Assembly: GCA_914767715.1 (NCBI GenBank)
Contig: OU612065.1
Coordinates: 30,132,001 to 30,196,000 of the forward strand
DNA length: 64,000 bases
Direction: 5' to 3'
Origin: Membranipora membranacea
Taxonomy: Eukaryota > Bryozoa > Gymnolaemata > Cheilostomatida > Membraniporidae
The notes under the pieces were generated by a model, which did no database searches, was not told the origin of the DNA, and worked only from the letters and a program-made list of their open reading frames with translations. Made by a program: the position numbers and the translations under genes. Shown here piece after piece: positions 11,001 to 22,565 of the stretch; position 1 is the first letter of the stretch; the number at the start of each line of letters is the position of its first letter.

Positions 11001-14000
11001 GAGGATCAGTAAAGTGGATAAATTTTGAGATAATGTAATGAGCAAAGAGCTAATTCAGTGATGTATTCACCTCTAAGAGGAGGTATAGATATCAGCTGTG
11101 GAAGATATTATATAAGGGTGAAGGTTCAATGACCAGCAGATCATTAGATCTCTACATTAGATACATATATGACCGCTGAGAACTTGTTAAAGCTGACGTG
11201 AATATCTCAGCTAGGAAGTGGATAGCTAGAGGGGATGTACACCTATGAGCTGGAGGGGGTGTACACCAATAAGAGGTTGGCGCTGAGCAGGGCCTCGGGG
11301 AGATATTACTGAATGTTCAGGATGGATTGAGGTAGCTATGGTATTGTGACGGTACTGTACAAGGTTCAGAAGCACAGATAATAACTGGCTTTGTATGTAG
11401 TAGTTAAAGTGCATGAAATGAGTAGGTACTTATCCAAACATCTGATATATATCACAAAGTTAAAATGGTATCATTATCTTAAATCTAGTTCAAATAGTTT
11501 AACAACGATTGCAATATACAAGCTGTGTCACCACTTAAAAATTCCGTAACTTTCCACTGTGTTGAGCCGGCGAAACCACCAAAATCCATTCCTCATATTC
11601 TATTATTACGATGCCATATTTGCAAATTAGCTTAGTGGCCAAAAACACACCAGCATAATGAAGGTTTGAGTTTTGGTGGTTGCCTGCTTGGTTACCACTA
11701 GGTCAGCTTCACACCAGATACAATAAATTGGGTGGTCTTAGGGGTTAGTTAACCTTGCCTCACACATTGACACACATTAAATCACAACAGCTGTCAGCTA
11801 TCACCGAAACAATCTAAATCTGCGCCACACCAGGGCCTCCCATACACAGAACATCTACCCGGAGGATCAAAATATTGTGTAGAGTTTTGACTACTGAATA
11901 TCGAGTGCGCCAAACTCATGTCAAACAACTGTCTACCAAAACCAGTATATCATTACAGATCATAATGACACACTGGTTTCAGTATTGATGTCACCGAGTT
12001 AGGTAGGCGGTCTGGTATGTGTGGAGTCTGGTGATATACGCTGAACAAAATATGGCTGGCAGATATAGATGTGAGTTATCGATCATTTAACTGCAATCTC
12101 TTACAATAAAAAACTTCCATCCAGATTAAAAAATGTTCCCAGTTTGAAACCGCTACCACATCTATAAATAGACCAGCCATACTTCAGGCAGTGCAGAAGA
12201 CAAAGTAGCGACGGTGATTTGTCTGTTACGGATTTATTACCTGGACTTCGTTAATTTCTAGGGATTTCAGACTAGAAGTCACTTCATGCAGTTGTTCCTC
12301 GAGGTTTTTGACTTTGCTACAAATCGAAGCACAACACACCATAAAGCTTCATTTCAAACAAGCATGCTTCATTTCACCTGAACACAAGCAATGGTGGATC
12401 ATATACAAATCTTAACCCTCATGTGAAGTATACGGCTTTCATGAGCCGTCGGTAAAAAGAGGGGGCGGTTTTTGCTTACGGCAAATGATACATCAGCTTT
12501 TCTCAAGAAAACATGATTAAAGTGGCATATCGTAGGAGGTAGGGGGCATATTCAATGTAATTTTTTCACACGATCCATCATTACTAGTAGGAGGGGGATA
12601 GCATTAACCTGGGCAGGCCCTGTGTCGTCGTCGTCGAGAGCCTTCCTAGGTTAAGGTCATGTTATGCCTATAGTAGTCACACCCATACACAGAGATACAG
12701 ATATATAATATAACAAGCTGTACAATCCTACAAAGTCAGCTTGTAATACGATACAGTATCACGATGTCAGATGATAATACAAGACAACAATGTGAAAACA
12801 ATGCAGCTATGTTCACTCAGATATACTCATGTTAACACAGCGTACAGGTCCGCTGTACTCATTTATCATAGCCATTCTCATGGGACTGCTTGCTTCTTTT
12901 TTGAGTTAGCGCAAGGTGACCAGATACGAAAATGGAAATTTGTTTGTGTGGACCATCGAAACAGTGATGCCTATTACTTTATTCAGATGGGAATTGACAT
13001 CAAATCAAGCTTTTCTCATCAGACATATTTTGGTCAAACTATGAATGTATTTTCTGTAGAGAGGTCAGTTGGGATTCCTACACATTAGAGAGAGAATATG
13101 ATTTGATTCATAGTTCTCACCTTTCAGCTGATTCAGCTCGGGATTCAATCCTGGCAGCCTCATTCTCTACGATAACAAGCTTACGCGCTGTCTACAAACA
13201 AATAACAAATCACACCATGCTTTATACATGCTCCACTCTTCTCATGTACACAATATGTGGGGGAGGGGGGGGGGCGGGGCACACAGGGTCAGTGGGGAAC
13301 TTACTGTTCAGCAGTTAGAAGTTTGGAGTCAGCTCTTGTGGAATCTCCCTCAACCATGGTGAGCTTACGGGCAGTCTGAAGTGATAAGAGAGTCAACAGA
13401 GTCAAAACAACACCGGAGATCAAAACAATCAGAAAAAAACAACTCATCACAAAATACCGGAGCTAATATTCAACTACCGGCCTTAATAATCAGCTAGACA
13501 AATACAGAGCATTGCTTCACTGGGTGACTCAATAACATATCTCAATTTTCTCATTGATAAAGAATTCCAACGCAGTCACAACTGTCTAAATACTTAAGCT
13601 ATAAAGTGATTCATGATTCTCCTTATAAGGAGTTAACAGTCTACGTAAACTTTTTTGGATTGCATTCTTACATATCATGAATAGTTCATGTGAACTGAAG
13701 CGTAAACAAAATATGAATGCCTTCCCTTTAATGTGACAAGCAAAAAGCCGGAACATCCATTGCACTGATAGAGATATTCATTAGAGCCACATCATCAAGT
13801 ATTCATTCCGTCTGAAAACCCAAACCACACCAGGCCCGTAGAGGCACACTCCAATGATCGAAGATGCAAATCACCAAATCTATGCTGAACACCAAATCAT
13901 GCTTTCATCTCAAACTTTTTCTCAGCATGCAGCCAAACAGCAGGTCAGGTCAAAACTAGGTCATGCAGGAGTGTCTCCCATCACTCATAAGTCTGTGTCA

Positions 14001-17000
14001 CAGACGATAATATCTCGTAAATTGACTGTGCATTGAATAACCATCCATAATGTGATTGAAGCTGGCAAGGAGATGTCCCATATCTCCTTGTACACTCATT
14101 TAGTTAAACTGTCATATCCGTGCCACGGCTGTCACAAAAAGTCAGAAATAATCTCATTCAAGTCAAATTGAGATTGATGCAGCTATCATCCGCCACTATT
14201 ACCCTTCTAGGAAGGTAATCAAAGACATTCCAAGAAAAAAAACACAAACAGATGCTGCAGGGGAGATAAACACAAGCGGCGCACACAGGAGGTGGGGGGG
14301 GCACTGATTCCGACCTCTTCTAGTTTTCTGTTGGCGTCCTCTGAGATAAACTGAGCCTCCTTAAGCTCCTCTTCTAGACTGACAATCTTAGAGGTCTCGT
14401 TAACACCTCGGGTCTCTAATACTTTACGTCCTCTAAAAACAAGAGAGCAGCTCAACACGGTCAGTTTGAGGATATAGAACACACGACACAAAGTTTAATG
14501 TCCTCAAAGCCGAATACCTGGTTTTCTACCTTTCCTGAAATAAAGCTTCTGTTAATTGAGATTGGATATGAAATGACGAGATACACGAGAATGTGAAGGT
14601 TGGTATCTCGTGTCAGCCGCTGAACACTTAACAACTAATACCACATGAGGTCAGCAAAATGTCCCGCCCCGAGTCCTAATCCCCACTTCATCCTTATCAT
14701 CACATAGTAGGAGATTGGAGGGTCTTGGGTGGGCAAACAAATATGTACACTCCCTCAATCAATGCAGTGAAACTCTATTCAAAATATTAAAATTCTCAAC
14801 AGGAAGGTTAATGCATTATACAACAATTATCAGGGAGTTGCTCACATACACCATAAATCTAGGTCTATATAATACACACAAGGCTGTAATTATTGTCAAG
14901 TGAACGAAATAAGGAATAAAACGGATGCATGGCCAGCATAAAATTAACTGTTTATGTAATGAATCAGATTCAAAGAATCTGATACACTCTCTTGTATAGT
15001 GGCTGAGTAATTCATTGACAACTTCTACCTGAGTTCAAAATGTAGCTAGTTTAGTCCCATCCTACTTGCACTGCATCATCAGGCATCATCAAAAAGCCAA
15101 TTTAGTCTCAAAATATGGTCAGCTGCTAATCAACTGGAAATTGTGTGGCAATTGATTGTTCAAATTCATTACTCATGTAAATCAGCAAAATGAGGTTTGT
15201 TTGCATAATAATACTTGAATGTAGACAAATTTAGCTTACATTGGAGGTGGCAAACACTGCTTGCTTTTTAATCTACACAACAAACGTATTCATGTCAATG
15301 CACTGTAGTTGAATGAGGTGATAGCCGGCCATCATATTGTACTAACAGACACACCAAACTTTGTTTGATTTGATTGCATGAGCTGTGAGTTTGTTATTAT
15401 TCACACTACACTCCGACAGTGTTGAGAATTAGAAAGTACAACGCTGATCGCACTTTAGATTCGACTGCTGCCAAGTAAAACACAATCATGATGTCAAGAA
15501 TTTCATTGATGTGGAATAAGAAGCGCACCAGAGAGTGTATCAGATATAAGACTTTGAGATGGATATGATACTGGGTATATAACAGGGTCGTATTCAGGGA
15601 GAGGTGCGGGTGTTTTGTGAGGGGTTATACCTCTTCATACATGCGGTCTCGCTCCTCTGCGGACTCCTTGACAGAGCGGAGCTGAGTCTCTTGAGCGCTC
15701 AGCTGATCCTCCACGCCCATATTCCTATTCTCCAGGACTTTCCTCGCCCTAAAGACAATCACATGCAGGTCATCAACACACACAGGAAGGGGAGAGGGGA
15801 CACTCACAAGGGCGGCTAAGGACAAAATCATTGGTCATCTATGGACCACTTGTTAGCCGTATTTAACAATCGTACTATCAATAATTTCTATGGTACAAAA
15901 CATATAAATGTCTTCGCCATGCAATTTTATTACAGTCAAGCACTACCCTTAACCTACCATTAACATGCAATACAGGCTATAATTGACATGCTCACAAACT
16001 CCCTATTATCTCGGCAGGACGAACAAAGTGACTTTTTAGTTGCCATCATATAACTTGTTATCAATCTGTATAGAGTTAGGAAGGCCAATTCAGTGGCTGT
16101 TTTTATAACACGCAGCACTTCTGTCCCCTGAACTATCAATATCATATTGGCCGTTCAGTTTATGGTCGCTTACTGAGACTGAGACACTCGCGAGAGTTAT
16201 CACTGAACAAGCTAAACACACCTAATAAAAAGATAACTTTAGTAGTCGGCTGTTTGGAGATATGCTTGAATGTTCTAAGATAAAACATAAGTAGGCTAAG
16301 CTGGTCATATTACGAAATGTTTATGCTTTACCAATCAAACCTATCGGCATTGACATTAGATCCTTGATCATGGATCAATTTGTGCATCAACTGTTCAAAC
16401 ATCCAAAATCTACCGCTTCCTTTGCTCTGGGGATGAACGTAGGCACACCACGGAGCCATCATCAGCGTATGTGTTTCTTTGAAGGCCGCAGCTGCTGGTG
16501 TTTTTATTGACAGGCACACGGACAGAGCACAACTATGCCTGTGAAATTAATTTTGACCACATTTTCTCTCGTGAAATGAATTGATTTGACCCACCCAGTT
16601 ACGATACTTGTGGGCTGCCACAAACCATTAACGTTACTAAGTGTGTGCTGATCTATTAACCAGACTGAGGTTGTTTGATTCCTTGTAAACGTAAATACTC
16701 ATGTACACAAATTTGGGTCAACATGTCTCTCAGAGGGGATACAAATCGTCAGCCTGCAAAATTTTCCACTTCCTGTTTGGGATGAAATTTGTATTTGAAG
16801 ACCCTACATTAAAAAATGCTACATATCTGCCTAAGCTGTCAAGGTTCTATTAGACATACATATCACAAGCATTTCCACCTAAATTTGCAAGTCACACAAC
16901 GTTTGAAAGGATGTCAGCTATGGACTATTTTGGTTACACATTTTTGTCTTTTTGCACACAGACCCTACAGTATCAAGAACCAGCTATGCCTACATTATGT

Positions 17001-20000
17001 TCGACCTCCTAACTAAGCATATCTCCTAAATTCAGCCCACCTTGCACTGCTCAAGCAGAGTATATCCCAAAATAGGCCTACTCAGTTACTAGCGGTAAAG
17101 ACTCGTCACTGCCTGTCCATGTCAGTACTAGTCCTATGTCAGCAGTCAACTGATTATGAATGTGACGAGATGGAGACTGAGTAGCTGTAAGTAGCTGACC
17201 GATCTGATACTATGATTGAGGGTGGGGTAACGTACCTCTCGCTCTCATCAGCCTGGTGTGAGGTCTCCTCAAACTTCTCATTAGCTGCCTGTAGTCTCTC
17301 CTCGGTGCTCTCCAGCTTCTCCTCAGTCATCTGCAGCTTCCTGTTGAGACTGTTGACATCCTCATCGTACTGCAAAGTCATAAAAACATGGAGATTATGT
17401 ATAAATCTCTATCATAGAACAACATTGCAAGGCATAGTTTTGTCTTGAGAGTTACTCTTTGCAACTTGTCAATTGAGATAAAAGTGTGCAGATTAGGTGG
17501 CTTTTCATCAAAATTTTAGTATGTTTCAGGAATGAGATGTTTTCTAGCGAATGTGATACACTGTCAAATTTTTCGCCGGCAATCTTGTTTCTTATTCAAT
17601 GACAAACCACCCATCAGTCTGGGATTACAGCAAATCGCCCTGAATACATCTTGCAAACTATGTGTACTTGTTTCAACGCATAAGCAGCTTTAATAACAAG
17701 CTCGCAACGATTTCACCTAGAGTTGATCGACTCTACAAATATTGTTGATGTGCATGACATACAGCTATGAGAAGCTAATCTATCAGGTCAGGTAGCTGAT
17801 CATCTTTCTTCACCCACTCCAAGAGAAAAGAGCGAGCTCGATGAAGAATACTTAATATACCAATCACTGCCCTAATAAAGGTGGTACCAATGGATATCAA
17901 CAAGACACGTATAGACAGAGCATCTGTCACGCAAAACATCCTAGACGATACAACAAGGAGTTTCTTCGTAGCTAAATATGTATATCATTGATGTAAGTGC
18001 TTGCAATTATTTTTTTTCCAAGGTGTATTCATAGTACTCACAGCCTACCTATAGTAGTACACACAGACAGGTAGGTAGGTAGAAAAGAATAAAGACAAGG
18101 AAGAGAAACTACTGTGACCACTCACAAATTTCTTCTGCCAGGATAACAAATGTGACAACAAAGCAGTGATATGACCATACAAATTCAAATGCAGGACTCC
18201 AGATACTTAGGAAAAGTTAACAACTTTAGATAAGAAAGGTGAAAAAAGTAAGAAGGAAATGAATGAAAAAAATTACCTGATTTTTCTCCTCAACCAATGT
18301 CTCACATTCTTTGCATTTTAAGTCATATGAATCCCTGAGGTTATCAAGCTCGTCTTTCAGATTTTGCATGCGAGCCTTGACATTGTTGAGAACAGCAGTA
18401 TTTTTGCTTGTCATGATGAATACTTGGAGTTTTTTGGGGAAAAAGAAAACAGGCTCACTCTACAGAGACTAGGTCAACAACTACTCAAGCCGGTAGACCA
18501 ATGAAACTTCTTCAGACCCGGAAATGGTGAACATAAAAACTGTCAAATCTAGATCCGCATACAAAATAGACCAAACCAATTGCAAATTTGATTAATAAAT
18601 ATCTATAATCATCTCAATGAAATCCAAAAATCTACATAAAATTTTATTTTGAAACTTTTTTGACTATAAATATGAAAGATAATATTGATACATTGCATAT
18701 TTCTATTACAAAAACTTTAGTCAAATATCATTGAGCAAAACTGCAAAGTAGTTTCATTTTCACTTTGACAAATGGATTATCCCAGTTGGCAGAGTTGTCC
18801 TTTCTTTGCTTGGAATCTTAGCAAGGGAGAAAACTCTATTGCAATTCAAAATTTAATTGACCATGTTTGTCTAATCAATGAACTAAACCTTTAGTTCATT
18901 GGTTTAGTTTTAGTTTCATTGGTCTAATTTAGTTCAATTTAGTCTAATTTAGTTCATTGGTCTAATTTTTGCATTGACTTCATAAACTTCTATAATTTGA
19001 GAGCTAGAACAGATACAATTGGGAATTTGTAACGGCTTATTAGAAAAATCACCTTAAATGCCACAAAGTCTCAAGTTGAGCCTTTTGCGCCTATTGAGTG
19101 ATTCTAGTCTCCGCACACTACCCACAAGCCAAGGCTGGCTAAACCAGACAATAGACTAACATCTTCAAGAGATTTTTAAATAACCTTAAACAAATATGCT
19201 GGTTCAGGATTTTCTTCTGGTCACAAAAACTGCACTTGCATTACCAATAACGTGCACACATCACCAATTTTCTTTTAAACCAAGACGTAATTTGTTAAGT
19301 TTGGCAACATACATGGACATCCTTGGTGAAAACAGTGTCCCCCATCTATGGTATGTCAAGCAATAGCAGATTTAAAACACAGAAACCAAGCCAGATGTTT
19401 TTGCTCAAAACACAGAAGTATAATTTTGTTAGTTTCAAGGGGAGATAGGTCAGAGAAGAAGCAAAAGAATGGCAAATATAGTTTTATTTCACTTCTTGTT
19501 GCCACATCGTGTTTCTTTCGGGCAAGTTTATTTCAAACAAACCGTTAAACTTTACCAGATCATATAAGGTTTGACCCCTTCACACTCAATTTACAATTGA
19601 TTATGGCGTCCGCTTATATGAATATCATATTGGTTATTCTTGAGTAAAACACCCAAATGTGCGATGATTTCTATTGCATTTGAATATCAAAACTGTAAAA
19701 AGGTTTGTTAACTCACCCTAGTATTGAGATCAAAGTTATAACCCGGCTACCGACTGAGGCCATATTGCAACGAGGCATGTGCAGCTGCTTGCGTACAGTT
19801 TACAAAAATGTTGCACAGCTAAGTAATACCCACGATCACAAGCGCTAAAGCCTAATATACTAATACTATAAACTTAACATCAACACACTAGAATTGCATG
19901 TGTCTTCATAAGCATCATTCAATGATATCATGATTATAATTAATTGAAAGCAGGATATCGAATATTCTTAAGAAAATAACTTTGACAGCCCTGTTACTTC

Positions 20001-21278
20001 GGCTCAGAGCTTTTCTCATGGCCCATAGCTTTTTGAGGTAATAAAGATGTACACAATAAAGCTGAAGGCAAAAATCAAATTATTTTAATTTTAAGTTCCA
20101 TTTGAGAATGTTGGAAATTTATATACTTTGCGCTAGCTTTCCAAATATTTGACTTTAACTTTGTATTAGGAGGGGCTAAAAGTTGTCAAAATTATGTCTT
20201 TACCTTTGTTTATCAAAGCAATGAACGAAACATATTGACAAAGGGATTTTGATGACGAACTACTGATTTGAGTTACCTTCTCTTTCTGTGCGTTCCACTC
20301 TTCGAGTTTCTGTGTAGCCTCTGAGAGAGAAGCTTGTGCTGTAACTGTGTCAGCATCGAGTTGGGTAACTCTCTTCAGCAGAGCATCACGCTCCTCGCAC
20401 AGCTATGTTTGGATAACAAATGATAGTAACATTATTAAGAATTATCATCCCCTGACACAATGTTCAAATAACTCTCAAATCATCGTGTTGGTTTGTGATT
20501 TCGTTTCCAGTCCAAATCTAGATTTACGTGATGACAGCAAGGCAAAAATGCATAAACCTAAACTACTTGAGACACCAAATGAAACACTGCAAGGAAGATA
20601 TCTTATTGTTTACTTGATAAATGTGTAACAAAGGCTTAGAGATAATAACTATGTCTATATTTGTAACAATTCCTGCAACAGCCTGCAGCTAACATACTTC
20701 ATGATGTACAACATACACCCGGGTTTTTTTCTTAGGACAGACTAAATTGCAAAAATGTGTATGAAAGAGATTGATGAAATACATCAAAAGTGGGAAGCTT
20801 TTATGCCATTTATGGTATATCACAATAGCACAAGACAACAAAATTTGGAGCTGAACAAAGTGGAAGCCAAATTTACCAGTCGTTACTGTTGTTGTGGTTA
20901 TAAACTAGTTAAAGATGTACACCGAAACTTAATCAATTCGGCAAATCAACATTAGAGCCTAGTAGATGTAATACAGTGTAGGCTGGTTGATTCAGACTTT
21001 ATACTTTAGAACTCCTATTAATTCAGACAAGGAAAATTGGTGCCTTCATCCAGATCTCAATGCATCCTAATGTCACTTGATTCAGACTCTGCTAAAAAAG
21101 GACAAATTTTTGTGGTTCCCAGAGGTTTGAGTTAAGTGAACTGCACTGTATACAGCATACTGACCTTATCCTGCTCCTCCTTAGCTTCGAGGTAAGTGGT
21201 CTCGAGCTGATCAGCTTTGTCAGTAGCTGCGTCCTTCTCGTTCTTCATGGACAGCATAGTTCTTTTAATCTCATCCAT
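7978..21278 (-). CDS. TPM: Tropomyosin with four groups of duplicated alternative exons
   Basis: Actin-binding parallel coiled-coil dimer that lies along filaments and gates myosin and other actin-binding proteins. Exons from 5' to 3': 1a 21278-21165, 2 20402-20277, 1b (alternative start) 18414-18277, 3 17369-17236, 4a 15748-15631, 4b 14432-14315, 5a 13375-13305, 5b 13191-13121, 6a 12316-12241, 6b 10881-10806, 6c 10400-10325, 7 9203-9141, 8a 8742-8673, 8b 8467-8398, 9 8060-7978. Taking one exon per group, 1a+2 forms give 284 aa, the canonical muscle length; 1b joined to exon 3 gives 250 aa, like short cytoskeletal tropomyosins. Coding lengths of exons 2 to 8 (126, 134, 118, 71, 76, 63, 70) equal those known for vertebrate TPM genes. 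Heptad-like Leu, Ala and Glu-rich sequence runs throughout. Splice phase closes for every choice. Mutually exclusive use is inferred. Sequence identity to bilaterian tropomyosins looks low outside conserved patches such as DESER and ARKL. Confidence 0.93.
8398..8467 (-). CDS. TPM: Tropomyosin exon 8b (alternative to 8a)
   Basis: 70 nt, encodes AEKRADDAESQNKRLMKENE then KLE plus one base, giving Tyr at the exon 9 junction (Asp with 8a). AEKRADDAE resembles AETRAEFAE. Same phase as 8a, so inclusion of both would shift the frame. Confidence 0.88.
8673..8742 (-). CDS. TPM: Tropomyosin exon 8a
   Basis: 70 nt, encodes AQEKAASFEEQAGTKQKENE then QFE and the first base of an Asp codon. Matches [20 protein letters not shown] of vertebrate exon 8. 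The 8a-8b intron is 205 bases. Confidence 0.88.
9141..9203 (-). CDS. TPM: Tropomyosin exon 7
   Basis: 63 nt, 21 aa (ASSREVTYEDTIRDLNQRL then KD), matching [20 protein letters not shown] of vertebrate exon 7. Single copy, common to all forms. Confidence 0.9.
10162..10205. repeat. Two-copy 18-bp tandem repeat in the tropomyosin 6c-7 intron
   Basis: The unit ccctgtgtcaacaggtgc is followed directly by ccctgtgtcagcaggtgc. It lies about 120 bases downstream (in the transcript) of the exon 6c donor. No function is evident. Confidence 0.4.
10325..10400 (-). CDS. TPM: Tropomyosin exon 6c (alternative)
   Basis: 76 nt, encodes KLFELDEQLQVVTNNLKTLE then NSVAK. The closest of the three to the widespread VTNNLKSLE consensus. 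Donor gtagct is weaker than the gtgagt of 6b. Confidence 0.9.
10806..10881 (-). CDS. TPM: Tropomyosin exon 6b (alternative)
   Basis: 76 nt, encodes KILELEEQLKIVGNAMRSLE then ARTQE. Donor gtgagt is followed closely by a run of seven C in the transcript (10797-10791). Same phase and length as 6a and 6c. Confidence 0.9.
12241..12316 (-). CDS. TPM: Tropomyosin exon 6a
   Basis: 76 nt, encodes KVKNLEEQLHEVTSSLKSLE then INEVQ after one junction base. Matches [20 protein letters not shown] of vertebrate exon 6. First of three tandem variants. Confidence 0.9.
13121..13191 (-). CDS. TPM: Tropomyosin exon 5b (alternative to 5a)
   Basis: 71 nt, encodes TARKLVIVENEAARIESRAE then SAE and two bases of a Ser codon, so the junction residue is Ser (His with 5a). 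Ser matches the SESK context of other animals, suggesting 5b is the more conserved copy. Same phase as 5a. Confidence 0.88.
13305..13375 (-). CDS. TPM: Tropomyosin exon 5a
   Basis: 71 nt, encodes TARKLTMVEGDSTRADSKLL then TAE and the first two bases of a His codon. Matches [20 protein letters not shown] of vertebrate exon 5. Only 113 bases separate it from 5b, and most of a C-rich tract (13279-13259) occupies that intron. Confidence 0.88.
14315..14432 (-). CDS. TPM: Tropomyosin exon 4b (alternative to 4a)
   Basis: 118 nt, encodes GRKVLETRGVNETSKIVSLE then EELKEAQFISEDANRKLEE. Clearly homologous to 4a (RKVLE[NT]R at the same place) with identical phase. Donor gtcgga is followed by eight consecutive C residues in the transcript (14301-14294). 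Joining both 4a and 4b would shift the frame. Confidence 0.88.
15631..15748 (-). CDS. TPM: Tropomyosin exon 4a
   Basis: 118 nt, encodes ARKVLENRNMGVEDQLSAQE then TQLRSVKESAEERDRMYEE. Corresponds to [20 protein letters not shown]... of vertebrate exon 4. Acceptor tag and donor gtataa. Its partner 4b has the same length and phases. Confidence 0.9.
17236..17369 (-). CDS. TPM: Tropomyosin exon 3
   Basis: 134 nt, encodes YDEDVNSLNRKLQMTEEKLE through QADESER (the last codon is split). This matches the conserved region ending ADESERG in other tropomyosins. Single copy, shared by all isoforms. Confidence 0.92.
18277..18414 (-). CDS. TPM: Tropomyosin exon 1b (short-form start)
   Basis: Starts MTSKNTAVLNNVKARMQNLK and ends LVEEKNQ before gtaatt; 46 aa, phase 0, so it splices directly to exon 3. 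Its position between exons 2 and 3 is where vertebrate TPM genes hold exon 1b with its own internal promoter. A separate promoter just upstream is implied but no motif is clear. Confidence 0.85.
18415..20276 (-). other. Tropomyosin intron 2 and inferred internal promoter
   Basis: AT-rich intronic DNA. The part nearest 18415 should contain the transcription start for exon 1b. A local repeat array lies at 18869-18966, where ttagttcattggtctaat-like units recur beside a small palindrome starting caatgaact. Confidence 0.45.
20277..20402 (-). CDS. TPM: Tropomyosin exon 2
   Basis: 126 nt, 42 aa (LCEERDALLKRVTQLD ... LEEWNAQKEK), phase 0 at both ends. Only one copy is seen, unlike vertebrates, which have 2a and 2b. 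It is skipped in forms that begin at exon 1b. Confidence 0.88.
21165..21278 (-). CDS. TPM: Tropomyosin exon 1a (long-form start)
   Basis: Encodes 38 aa beginning MDEIKRTMLSMKNEKDAATD, matching the MDAIKKKM-type N-terminus of long tropomyosins that forms the head-to-tail overlap. Donor gtcagt; phase 0 into exon 2. Upstream bases 21279 onward are the presumed 5' UTR and promoter of the long form. Confidence 0.9.
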
Positions 21279-22565
21279 GTTTATGTTTTAGATTTACGAC
21301 GTCTGATACAGAAAGGAATGAAGATCGAGAGAGAAAGAGACACTGGTCGCTGACAGGTAGAGGAGAGATGCTACACGGAAGCTGCCTACACACAAAGTGA
21401 GCGTATGCTGACCTAAAGCAAGCCTCAGTTCTGATAGTCTTACACGCTAACGAGCTGATTAAAGGGTGGGGGTAGCGGAAAACAGCAAAACACAGCTTTC
21501 ATATGTATGGATGTGGGAAGATTGCTGTTAACTCATTAGGAGATACTTTGAGCCTTATGATTGCAGGTATCTGTCCGAACATATACCGCTGCCGCAAATA
21601 TTGCTGCCGATGCTGCAGTATATCACTAAACTACATGCACGAAAATTAATACCATAATCAACACACGCTAATTACTTCATTAACAGTATTCTGTATTTCA
21701 TTCCTGTACTTCACTTTACACAGACAATATTCTTATGCTAACAATTGCATGAAATACTGAAGATTCCTATCAAAGCTATGAAATCATCAGCAGATCCGCT
21801 GTATTTGACTATAGAAGTTCTACCTCCTCACAATATAACATATAAAAAAATAAAAAAGAGTCTGAAAAATCAAAGCTGCCAATAGGGAAAAACATGGTAG
21901 GTTGTCTACAACTTGGCTCGTATCAAATCACACGTACCAAATGACCCGTCTAACACACCAGACAGGGAAAGGGATGGGTTTTCACAAAAACACCCATAAA
22001 TAACAGGAGAGAATGCGCAGAAGAAGGCGCCTTCATGAAATTAAGGAAAAAAGCTCAAAATCTTTTCAAATAATTATTAGTAAATTTCAGCTACTTTGTT
22101 TTGGTGTTAATGAATCCACTTATTGCTGATACCACCTTCCCCACATGATATTTTTCACATTTAAAATAACAAAAACGATTTAAAAATCTTTGACCACCTG
22201 GCCAGAAATAATTTGAGATTCTATAGCATGACTTGTGAAAATCTGGGGCTATATGTGTCAGGTGTATATTGTGTCACGCCACAAATCCCTATTGTCAACT
22301 GTCAGTTCTATCGGTGTATAATGAGAGAAAGTAACATCAAAAACTGTAGTCACTCACAATGCACTGACCCAAATAGTACATATTGATTTTCACCATCGAG
22401 CATAATCTTCACAAGGATGACTTAAAATTTAAGCGAACATTTTACTGGTTACGAGAAAGACTTAAATCTGTGTTATATGCTAATAACTTACAAAACACAG
22501 GGGTGTTTCTATTATTATTACAGCATGGACATTCGATAGAAACATTCACTCACTACCAACATAGA
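21279..22565. other. Intergenic: tropomyosin promoter and HEMK1 3' end
   Basis: The part adjoining 21279 should hold the 5' UTR and promoter of long tropomyosin; the part adjoining 22565 the HEMK1 3' UTR. No coding exon, canonical TATA box or clear repeat was recognised. Confidence 0.4.

Noticed and set aside
14068-14092. Hairpin caaggagat...atctccttg in the tropomyosin 4b-5a intron
   Set aside because: Stem resembles the type A micro-palindromes but no flanking direct repeat was found, so it was not counted with them.
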